Source of the DNA: Omnitrophica bacterium RIFCSPLOWO2_01_FULL_45_10
GTDB taxonomy: Bacteria > Omnitrophota > Gorgyraeia > 2-01-FULL-45-10
NCBI GenBank assembly: GCA_001804165.1
Contig: MHFL01000005.1
Coordinates: 13,179 to 18,203 of the forward strand
Length of the DNA stretch: 5,025 nucleotides
Direction: 5' to 3'
The position numbers and the translations under genes were made by a program. Under the pieces are notes generated by a model that worked only from the letters and a program-made list of their open reading frames with translations, was not told where the DNA came from and ran no database searches. The first letter of the stretch is position 1. Each line of letters starts with the position of its first letter. Below are positions 1 to 5,025 of the stretch, piece by piece.

Positions 1-527
1 ACTTTAAATTCAAGCAATTTATCTTCAAAGGTGGATTTATCCCCTATCGGAGTAAGCACAATGGGAGATTTTACATTGATTGAAATATTTGCCGATTTTG
101 CTCCAAAAAAGCCAAGGCCTTCTTTATACATCTGCCACTGGAAGTTGTAGGCGCCGGGGGTTTGAGGGGCAGTTATATAAAAGATGAAGGTTTTAATCTG
201 GCCGGAAGTTATTACTTTAGAAGGAAGAAGCTCTGCCCTTGAAATAGACCATGTATTATTATTAGGAGGGTTCTGGGGAGAGAGGTAATAGTATCCTGCT
301 AACCAAGAGGTTGTCCCTATATTCTTAAAAGTAACCTGGACATTATATCTTTGGCCGGCAATCATAGTATCGGGGATAACTTGAGAGATAAATTGGGAAT
401 TATCAGCTGATGCATACGAAGGATAGATTGCGGCAGAAGAGGCCGTGGTAAAAACAAAAAAACCGGTTACAGATAATAAAAATAATCGGCTCAAAATCTT
501 GAGACTTGGATACATTTCAGTTTTCAT
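1..527 (-). CDS. Exported protein with NBR1-like Ig domain and PIG-type repeat (partial, C-terminus off window)
   Basis: This gene reads leftward and is open for 175 complete codons before the window edge cuts it. The start is the ATG at 527-525, preceded by an AAGG in GAAGGCCAA; a second Met at codon 5 is an alternative. Residues 1-41 form a signal peptide: Lys/Arg-containing n-region, hydrophobic core LFLLSVTGFFVF at 15-26, and likely signal peptidase I sites after SSA (32) or ASA (41). Residues about 46-152 match the Ig-like fold of the NBR1 central-domain type, with the hallmarks FKNIGTTSW (67-75), W93, TAPQTPGAYNFQWQM (119-133) and FFG (140-142). From about 155, SPIVLTPIGDKSTFEDKLLEF resembles the opening of a PIG/cadherin-like repeat. 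The family is extracellular and usually serves as an adhesive or scaffold module; whether a catalytic domain follows lies outside the window. It is divergent from the operon and more AT-rich. I am sure of the reading frame and export, less sure of the role. Confidence 0.87.
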   Translation of the reverse strand, partial: MKTEMYPSLKILSRLFLLSVTGFFVFTTASSAAIYPSYASADNSQFISQVIPDTMIAGQRYNVQVTFKNIGTTSWLAGYYYLSPQNPPNNNTWSISRAELLPSKVITSGQIKTFIFYITAPQTPGAYNFQWQMYKEGLGFFGAKSANISINVKSPIVLTPIGDKSTFEDKLLEFK

Positions 528-569
528 TTGGCCTTCAATTTAGTCAAAGTTCAGTTTTACCTAACATTA

Positions 570-598
570 ACTATACAATGTAAAATCTTTGGAATCAA
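570..598 (-). promoter_or_regulatory. Candidate sigma70-type promoter for the exported-protein gene
   Basis: Read on the minus strand, TTGATT (598-593, 4 of 6 matches to the -35 consensus) and TATAGT (575-570, 5 of 6 to the -10) are separated by exactly 17 nt. Transcription would begin near 563, giving a leader of roughly 36 nt before the ATG at 527. This is a pattern match in AT-rich DNA and could arise by chance, but spacing and position are right. Confidence 0.5.
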
Positions 599-678
599 AT
601 AAAATTTATTAGAATTAGGGGACGGCCCGCTTGAGTCACTGGACTGCCTCCCTCAAACCCTCTCTGGGAGCAAAATAG

Positions 679-707
679 TTGCAGGAGATTTTTATTTGGG
701 GTAAAAT
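679..707 (+). promoter_or_regulatory. Candidate sigma70-type promoter for the six-gene operon
   Basis: TTGCAG (679-684, a weak -35 with 3 of 6 matches) and TAAAAT (702-707, 5 of 6 to the -10) have a 17-nt spacer. Initiation near 714 would leave only about 12 nt of leader, just enough to include the AAGGGG ribosome site at 715-720. The tight leader and poor -35 make this tentative. No other gene-proximal promoter looks better, and the genes downstream lack room for their own promoters. Confidence 0.35.
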
Positions 708-714
708 GATTAAA

Positions 715-720
715 AAGGGG
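715..720 (+). promoter_or_regulatory. Ribosome binding site of the cupin gene
   Basis: AAGGGG lies five bases before the ATG at 726 and supports that start over the in-frame ATG at 771-773. Confidence 0.55.
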
Positions 721-725
721 TAGCG

Positions 726-1070
726 ATGAATTTTACAAAGCAAGGCACAATTAAAAATATTAAAGCAAGGGCGATGAGGTTAGCGGATTTAGTATCTTAC
801 CAGAAAGATGCTATTGTAAGCCGTGAAATCATAAATAAGAAAACAGGGACCGTTTCCGTATTCGCCTTTGATAAGGCCCAAGGTTTAAGCGAACATACGG
901 CGCCCTTTGACGCCTTAATTTATATACTTGATGGAGAAGCAAGGATTTTTATCTCCGGCAAACCTCACCTGGTAACGAAGGGCGAGATAATTATAATGCC
1001 TGCCAATAAGCCGCATTCCTTAAAAGCGCTGAAAAGATTCAAGATGCTGCTGATTTTGATAAGGTCGTAA
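726..1070 (+). CDS. Small single-domain cupin protein
   Basis: This 114-residue protein is a single cupin (cupin_2-type) beta barrel without signal peptide or membrane segment, so presumably cytoplasmic. Cupin motif 1 is seen at about 53-70 (GLSEHTAPFDALIYILDG) and motif 2 at about 86-102 (GEIIIMPANKPHSLKAL). His57 and His97 could bind metal. The second His and the Glu of the classical motif 1 HxH...E are not in their usual places (Ala59 and Asp62 stand near there), so metal binding may be altered or absent. Conserved small cupins with the GLSEHTAPFDA pattern are widespread and mostly uncharacterised, so I assign no reaction. It is the first gene of the operon: its TAA is followed immediately by the ATG of the next gene with no base between, which suggests translational coupling. 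The start at 726 has AAGGGG upstream. The fold is confident; the function is unknown. Confidence 0.88.
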   Translation: MNFTKQGTIKNIKARAMRLADLVSYQKDAIVSREIINKKTGTVSVFAFDKAQGLSEHTAPFDALIYILDGEARIFISGKPHLVTKGEIIIMPANKPHSLKALKRFKMLLILIRS

Positions 1071-2261
1071 ATGAAAAAATTTTCTGTCGCGGTAATCGGC
1101 GGCGGGGCGGCCGGCATCGTAGCGGCCGTAAGCTCGAAGCGCAAAGGTAATTCGGTTGTCATTTGCGAAAGGATGCCGAGGCTCGGAAAAAAGCTACTCA
1201 TATCCGGAAACGGCAGGTGCAACATGCTCAATGATGATCTCTTTGCGCGGCACTATAATATAGCCGCGCGAGCGCTAGTAACTTCCATATTTTCCAGATT
1301 CGGCAAAAATGATATAGCGGATTTTTTTAAAGGGCTTGGGCTTCAAATGTTCTCAAAAGACAGCCGGGTATTCCCTATCACGAATAACGCCTCATCGGTT
1401 TTAAAGATTTTAGAGACTGAACTTCGGCGTCTATCCGTGCCGGTGGAATTAGGATTCGAGGCGGTAGATATCTCGGACTTTAGAGGAGGGTTTATCATTA
1501 AGTCAAGAAAAGGCGCCGAGCTGGAATGCGATAAGGTGATTTTAACAGGCGGCGGCATGACCTATCCTGCCCTCGGTTCGGATGGAAGTTCATATGAATT
1601 GGCGAAGCAATTAGGGCATAAAATCATAACGCCCGTCCCGAGCGCGGTCCCCCTCACTGTAAAGGATCCGCTTTGCCATCTATTACAGGGCCAAAAGATA
1701 TTCGCGGCCGTGAAGGCCCTCATCAACGGAAAAATAAAAAGCGAAGCGACAGGAGACGTATTATTCACAAAATACGGCTTGTCGGGCACGGCCATTCTCG
1801 ATATAAGCGAAGAAATATCCATAGCGATAAACAGACTTCACAAGAATGACGCGGTCGTTTCCGTGGACATGGCCCCCTTCATGAGCGGTGAGGAACTAAA
1901 AAATGAACTGGCGCGAAGGATAAATATCTTTTCCGAAGAGGACTTTCTCACCGGTATCCTTCCTAATAAATTCAATGCGGCGTTTAAAAACATTCTTCAA
2001 AAACGCGATATCGCTCAAATTGTCAATACCTTAAAAGACAGGCGTTTTAAAATCACAGGGACGAGAGGATGGAACGAGGCCGAATTTACCGCGGGCGGCA
2101 TAGATGTCACTCAAGTCAAAGAAGGTCTTCTTGAGTCGAAGATCAAAAATGGGGTTTACTTCGCTGGTGAAGCGCTCGACGTGGAAGGAAAACGAGGCGG
2201 ATATAATTTGGCGTGGGCCTGGGCGTCGGGATTTGTGGCGGGCCTCGCCGGCTCTGATTGA
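1071..2261 (+). CDS. HI0933/BaiN/RdsA-family NAD(P)/FAD-dependent oxidoreductase, copy 1
   Basis: This 396-residue flavoprotein has the usual family length. An N-terminal Rossmann fold binds FAD: GGGAAG at 10-15 and acidic Glu33 at the end of the second strand. Family signatures follow in order: KKLLISGNGRCN (40-51), SRVFP (98-102), LTGGGMTYPALGSDG (158-172), FTKYGLSG (232-239), AGGI (341-344), and the C-terminal FAGEALDVEGKRGGYNL (364-380), which closes the FAD site. The 'GEALDVEGKRGGYNLAWAW' ending is typical of the BaiN-like branch. Characterised relatives include a bile-acid reductase (BaiN), aminoacetone oxidase, and E. coli YhiN/RdsA, which forms dihydrouridine in 23S rRNA. For a non-gut lineage an RNA or other housekeeping substrate is my preferred inference, but the substrate cannot be read from sequence. 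The ATG directly abuts the cupin stop; AAGG at 1061-1064 provides a ribosome site six bases upstream. The next gene encodes a second, clearly diverged family member. Confidence 0.9.
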   Translation: MKKFSVAVIGGGAAGIVAAVSSKRKGNSVVICERMPRLGKKLLISGNGRCNMLNDDLFARHYNIAARALVTSIFSRFGKNDIADFFKGLGLQMFSKDSRVFPITNNASSVLKILETELRRLSVPVELGFEAVDISDFRGGFIIKSRKGAELECDKVILTGGGMTYPALGSDGSSYELAKQLGHKIITPVPSAVPLTVKDPLCHLLQGQKIFAAVKALINGKIKSEATGDVLFTKYGLSGTAILDISEEISIAINRLHKNDAVVSVDMAPFMSGEELKNELARRINIFSEEDFLTGILPNKFNAAFKNILQKRDIAQIVNTLKDRRFKITGTRGWNEAEFTAGGIDVTQVKEGLLESKIKNGVYFAGEALDVEGKRGGYNLAWAWASGFVAGLAGSD

Positions 2262-2266
2262 TTGCC

Positions 2267-3514
2267 ATGTATACTTATAACATCGCTGTTATAGGCGGCG
2301 GGGCGGCCGGCGTAATCGCCGCTATACGCGCGTCTGAGTTCAATAAAAACATAATATTAATAGAAAAGAATGCCTCGATAGGCGTGAAGATTCTTCTCAC
2401 AGGCGCGGGAAGGTGCAATATCACGAACATCGCTGACATCGAAACATTCGTAGAGAAATTCCGGAATCAGGGCAAATTCCTGAGGACCGCGTTCCATAGG
2501 TTTTCTAATCAAGCGCTGATGGATTTCTTCGAATCGAAAGGCCTTAAACTCAAAAGCGAACGGCAGGGACGCGTATTTCCCTCGACAGATAATGCCAGGT
2601 CGGTGATTGAAACACTTCAAAAATGCCTCAAGGAATCCGAGATTGACATCCTATACAATTCAACGCTTTTAAATATAATAAAAAAAGATGACTTATTTGA
2701 GATGGCTTTACCGAACAGCGAAAAAGTTTACGCGAAAAAAGTTATATTTGCTACGGGCGGCGTCTCGTATCCTGAAACTGGCTCAACAGGGGATGGTTTG
2801 CGTATCGCAAACCGCCTCGGACACGCCATTATTCCTTTAAAGGCCGCCTTGGTCCCCTTAAGGACAAAGGAGGCGTGGGTAAACGACCTGAAGGGAATCG
2901 CATTGGAAAATATCCGCATAGTATTTCTCATCGACGGCAAGAAAATAACATCAGACGTAGGGGAACTTATGTTTACGCATTTCGGAGTCTCCGGGCCGCT
3001 TGTTCTGGATTTAAGCGGCAAGGTTGTCGAGTTCCTTTCTAAAAAGAAAGAGGTTAAACTTATTATAGATCTTAAGCCGGGCCTTGATACGGCAAAACTG
3101 GAGATAAGACTTTTGAGGGACGTTGAGTCAATGGGCACCGCAAAACTTCTAACCGTCATGGAGGGATTACTGCCAAAACGAATGGCGCGGGTATTCCTGC
3201 GCGTGGCGAACGTTAATCCTGACCGTGAGGCAAATCAAGTTACCCGGAATGAAAGGCATATAATAATGCGGATGCTGAAGGCCTTCCCTTTGACTATAGA
3301 AGCGCCGTTATCAATGAAACACGGAATGGTTACTAATGGCGGTATCTCCACCGAAGAAATCAATCCTAGAACGATGGAATCAAAAGTCATATCGGGCCTG
3401 TATTTCGCCGGTGAAATAATAGACGGCGCCGCGCCCAGCGGCGGATATAATCTGCAGCAGGCGTTTTCGACCGGTTTCCTCGCGGGAGAGGAGGCCGCTA
3501 AGTGCGTAAGATAA
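2267..3514 (+). CDS. HI0933/BaiN/RdsA-family NAD(P)/FAD-dependent oxidoreductase, copy 2 (aminoacetone-oxidase-like branch)
   Basis: A second 415-residue family member follows five bases after copy 1. FAD-binding GGGAAG is at 10-15 and Glu33 ends the second strand. The remaining signatures are KILLTGAGRCNITN (41-54), GRVFP (101-105), FATGGVSYPETGSTG (161-175), FTHFGVSGP (236-244), TNGGI (356-360), and FAGEIIDGAAPSGGYNLQ (380-397). The GRCNITN and PSGGYNLQQAFSTG forms are those of proteins usually named 'aminoacetone oxidase family' or YhiN-like, so this copy is the closer candidate for an RdsA-type 23S rRNA dihydrouridine synthase. That is inference. I chose the ATG at 2267 because it puts four residues before the Rossmann strand, as in relatives. 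An in-frame TTG at 2258, overlapping the copy 1 stop codon, would add three residues. Neither start has a clear Shine-Dalgarno site, so translation probably depends on ribosomes finishing copy 1. The two copies align in motif order throughout but differ strongly between motifs, arguing against recent duplication. Confidence 0.9.
   Translation: MYTYNIAVIGGGAAGVIAAIRASEFNKNIILIEKNASIGVKILLTGAGRCNITNIADIETFVEKFRNQGKFLRTAFHRFSNQALMDFFESKGLKLKSERQGRVFPSTDNARSVIETLQKCLKESEIDILYNSTLLNIIKKDDLFEMALPNSEKVYAKKVIFATGGVSYPETGSTGDGLRIANRLGHAIIPLKAALVPLRTKEAWVNDLKGIALENIRIVFLIDGKKITSDVGELMFTHFGVSGPLVLDLSGKVVEFLSKKKEVKLIIDLKPGLDTAKLEIRLLRDVESMGTAKLLTVMEGLLPKRMARVFLRVANVNPDREANQVTRNERHIIMRMLKAFPLTIEAPLSMKHGMVTNGGISTEEINPRTMESKVISGLYFAGEIIDGAAPSGGYNLQQAFSTGFLAGEEAAKCVR
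3489..3494 (+). promoter_or_regulatory. Strong ribosome binding site deciding the GTG start of maf
   Basis: AGGAGG sits seven bases before the GTG at 3502, inside the end of the copy 2 flavoprotein gene. It is the best Shine-Dalgarno sequence in the window and settles the non-ATG start. Confidence 0.8.
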
Positions 3515-4080
3515 TACTTGCTTCAAGGTCAAAGGCCAGGCGGAAATTGCTGAAAAGCGCCGGCTTTAAGTTTAAGGTAGTTGAATCCAGGGCTCGAGAA
3601 AGCCGGATACTTAAAAGAAGAACGAGCGACCTTGTAATAGGCAATGCCTTAAGAAAAGCGAAAAGCGTCGCCGCCAGATTTGATTCGGGCATTGTAATAG
3701 GGGCGGACACTGTAGTTTTAGCGGGTAAGAAAATTATAGGCAAACCAAAAAATATTAAAGACGCTTTTACGCATTTAAAATTACTTGCCGGACGGCCCCA
3801 ATGGGTTTATACTGGCCTGGCGGTCATCGACATCGACAATAATAAAATATTCACCGCTCATGATAAGACAAAAGTATATATGCGCGCTTTAAGCGATGAA
3901 CAGATCAAAAATTATTTTAAACGCGTCTCCCCTCTCGAAAAGGCGGGCAGCTTCGACGTACAAGGCCCTGACCGCCGCATGTTCATTGACCGAATCAAGG
4001 GCTCTTTCGACAACGTTGTGGGACTGCCGATTAAAAAACTCGCGAAAATATTAAAAAAGATTGACCCGGATTTTCGCTAA
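3502..4080 (+). CDS. maf: Maf family nucleotide pyrophosphatase (septum-formation Maf-like)
   Basis: This 192-residue protein has normal Maf length and motif order. Maf enzymes are cytoplasmic house-cleaning pyrophosphatases that hydrolyse non-canonical or modified nucleoside triphosphates (dTTP/UTP/m5UTP/pseudo-UTP for YhdE types, m7GTP for YceF types) to monophosphates. Visible motifs are LASRSKARRKLL (6-17), Glu33, ADTVV (68-72, with the expected catalytic Asp69), IIGKP (78-82), GRPQWVYTGLAV (97-108), KAGSFDVQG (147-155), and IKGSFDNVVGLP (165-176). Two departures stand out: the usual SxSPRR motif reads SRSKARR, and the usual His before VYTG is Gln100. The N-terminal spacing resembles YceF (SPxRR) more than YhdE (SPRR), but this does not fix specificity. 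The start is GTG with an ideal AGGAGG seven bases upstream, overlapping the preceding gene by 13 bases and thus coupled to it. The ABC ATPase begins six bases later. The family call is sure; the substrate is open. Confidence 0.92.
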   Translation: MRKIILASRSKARRKLLKSAGFKFKVVESRARESRILKRRTSDLVIGNALRKAKSVAARFDSGIVIGADTVVLAGKKIIGKPKNIKDAFTHLKLLAGRPQWVYTGLAVIDIDNNKIFTAHDKTKVYMRALSDEQIKNYFKRVSPLEKAGSFDVQGPDRRMFIDRIKGSFDNVVGLPIKKLAKILKKIDPDFR

Positions 4081-4086
4081 AAAATC

Positions 4087-4830
4087 ATGACGAAGATACT
4101 CTCGGTTTCGGCGCTTAAGAAAGCGTACGGTTCGACCGTCGCGGTGGATGGCATATCCTTCGATGTAAATCCGAATGAGATCGTCGGGCTTCTCGGCCCA
4201 AACGGGGCGGGAAAGACGACCACCATAAACATTGTGCTCGGAGTCTTGGAACCGGACTCAGGAAGAATTTTTATCCAAGGTCTCGAGCTCGCGACGCGCC
4301 GATCCGAGGCAATCACCCATACGAATTTCGCGGCCGTATACGCTCCAATGCCCGGCAACCTGACCCTATTCCAAAACCTGAGCATCTTCGGACGCTTATA
4401 TGGAGTTAAAGGCCTTTCGAAACGCATAGATGAACTTCTTAAACAATTTAACCTCCTCGCCTTTCGCGATAAAAAATGCGGTCTGCTTTCTTCAGGAGAA
4501 CAGACGCGCGTCAGCCTCGCCAAGGCGCTGATTAATCTCCCCCACCTTCTTTTGCTTGACGAACCAACGGCCTCGCTCGATCCAGCCACCGCAAGAGAGG
4601 TCCGCGCCAATATACGCGAATTCGCGGTACAGGGAATGGGCGGCGTCCTCTGGACATCGCACAACATGTACGAAGTAGAGGATGTGTGCGACCGAGTCCT
4701 CTTTCTATCGCACGGTAAAATCCTGCTCGAAGGAAATCCTAAGACGCTTCCCGCAGAGCATGGCAAAAAAACACTCGAAGAACTTTTTATTACGGTGGCG
4801 CGCGAACCGCTTACCCTTGAGAAAGGTTAA
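4087..4830 (+). CDS. ABC-2-type transporter ATP-binding protein
   Basis: This 247-residue cytoplasmic ATPase would power the membrane permease encoded directly after it. The nucleotide-binding fold is complete: Walker A GPNGAGKT (37-44), signature LSSGE (134-138), Walker B LLLLDE (154-159), D-loop SLD (163-165), and H-loop His192 in TSHNMYEVE. The Q-loop region reads AAVYAPMPGNLTLFQNL (82-98) and lacks the usual Gln, and the signature is LSSGE rather than LSGGQ. I recall both as traits of one subgroup of ABC-2 exporters, so they need not mean inactivity. Substrate is unknown; drug, polysaccharide or lipid-linked export are all possible. The ATG at 4087 follows the maf stop by six bases and has no evident Shine-Dalgarno site. 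Sampled lines run about 50-60% GC, clearly above upstream genes, which may mean a separate origin. Confidence 0.92.
   Translation: MTKILSVSALKKAYGSTVAVDGISFDVNPNEIVGLLGPNGAGKTTTINIVLGVLEPDSGRIFIQGLELATRRSEAITHTNFAAVYAPMPGNLTLFQNLSIFGRLYGVKGLSKRIDELLKQFNLLAFRDKKCGLLSSGEQTRVSLAKALINLPHLLLLDEPTASLDPATAREVRANIREFAVQGMGGVLWTSHNMYEVEDVCDRVLFLSHGKILLEGNPKTLPAEHGKKTLEELFITVAREPLTLEKG
4822..4826 (+). promoter_or_regulatory. Ribosome binding site of the permease gene
   Basis: AAAGG overlaps the last codons of the ATPase gene and lies eight bases before the permease ATG at 4835, supporting that start. Confidence 0.5.
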
Positions 4831-4834
4831 ATAT

Positions 4835-5025
4835 ATGTCAATCCGCCGCACTCTTGCGATAGTCCTTCGTCAGATCTATCTTATCCGCGCTACCTTCTCG
4901 CGGGTGTTCCCGCTCTTCGCGTGGATAGTGGTTGACATGGTCCTGTGGGGATTTCTCACTAAATACCTTAACACTATCGCCTCGCCCGGATTCAATTTTG
5001 TGCCCGTGCTTCTCGGGGCGGTTCT
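4835..5025 (+). CDS. ABC-2-type transporter permease (partial, C-terminus off window)
   Basis: The frame stays open for 63 codons from ATG 4835 to the window edge. The protein begins MSIRRTLAIVLRQIYLIRATFSRVFPLF and continues with AWIVVDMVLWGFL (29-41), a first membrane segment. It then has TKYLNTIASPGFNFVPVLLGAVL, an extracytoplasmic stretch leading toward a second segment. A basic N-terminus followed by an RVFPLFAW...D.VLWGF pattern is typical of ABC-2 permeases that pair with ATPases like the one just upstream. It starts four bases after the ATPase stop, so the two are co-translated and should assemble as a dimeric exporter. Its GC-rich codon use matches that of the ATPase. Complete relatives are roughly 250-270 residues, so about three quarters is missing. 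The substrate cannot be inferred. Confidence 0.85.
   Translation, partial: MSIRRTLAIVLRQIYLIRATFSRVFPLFAWIVVDMVLWGFLTKYLNTIASPGFNFVPVLLGAV

Noticed and set aside
631..656. TTGAG/CTCAA inverted pair as a possible operator
   Set aside because: Five-base arms 16 bases apart are expected by chance in a region this size, and the pair sits upstream of the weak operon promoter without other support.
648..670. Inverted repeat CTCCC/GGGAG in the divergent intergenic region
   Set aside because: The stem is only 5 bp with a 13-base loop and no following T-run, and neither flanking gene ends here, so a terminator or regulatory hairpin is not supported.
1071..2261. Naming copy 1 baiN or assigning a bile-acid role
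   Set aside because: Family similarity alone does not show bile-acid activity, and no other bai genes are present in the window.
2728..3159. Minus-strand open frame of 143 codons inside copy 2 of the flavoprotein
   Set aside because: It is fully antisense to a conserved flavoprotein and has no domain or ribosome site of its own. The shorter minus-strand frames at 965-1231, 1343-1558, 1562-1822, 2357-2620 and 3498-3743 were rejected for the same reason.
4060..4090. Possible terminator or promoter between maf and the ABC ATPase
   Set aside because: The gap is six bases with an A-run but no hairpin and no -35/-10 pair of sensible spacing, so I treat the genes as one transcript.
4077..4766. Long open frame of 229 codons on the minus strand opposite the ABC ATPase
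   Set aside because: It lies antisense to a gene with complete ABC motifs, its translation is rich in Ser, Arg and Pro without recognisable domains, and it is explained by GC-rich codon structure on the other strand.

Overview
The window looks like part of a bacterial genome from an uncultured lineage. The supporting signs are Shine-Dalgarno-type ribosome sites, sigma70-like promoter candidates and a tightly packed operon. Protein style (lysine-rich housekeeping enzymes, a secreted Ig/PIG-domain protein, an odd Maf) reminds me of Omnitrophota or a similar metagenome-derived phylum. That is an impression, not a demonstrated placement. There are no RNA genes, CRISPR arrays, insertion sequences or complete mobile elements.

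Layout. Positions 1-527 hold the N-terminal part of a minus-strand gene for an exported protein: signal peptide, an NBR1-like Ig domain, and the beginning of a PIG/cadherin-like repeat. It runs off the left edge. A 198-bp divergent intergenic region (528-725) carries a plausible promoter for each direction. From 726 to the right edge six genes read on the plus strand with gaps of 0-6 nt or short overlaps, which implies one operon. In order they are a small single-domain cupin, two different HI0933/BaiN/RdsA-family flavoproteins in tandem, a Maf nucleotide pyrophosphatase, an ABC-2-type ATPase, and the start of its membrane permease, cut by the right edge.

How the genes may work together. The two flavoproteins belong to a family whose best-characterised housekeeping member (E. 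coli YhiN/RdsA) makes dihydrouridine in 23S rRNA. Maf enzymes destroy non-canonical or modified nucleotides. A flavoprotein pair with Maf therefore hints at RNA modification and nucleotide quality control, but this is inference from family knowledge and adjacency. The ATPase and permease form an exporter pair of unknown substrate. Hand counts on sampled lines suggest base composition rises along the window: about 35% GC in the one line counted in the exported-protein gene, 30-55% in maf, and about 50-60% in the ABC genes. The exporter may therefore have a different history from the upstream genes.

Nothing here is clearly a new system. The most notable points are the tandem divergent flavoproteins, the divergent Maf motif, and the ATPase that lacks the usual Q-loop glutamine.
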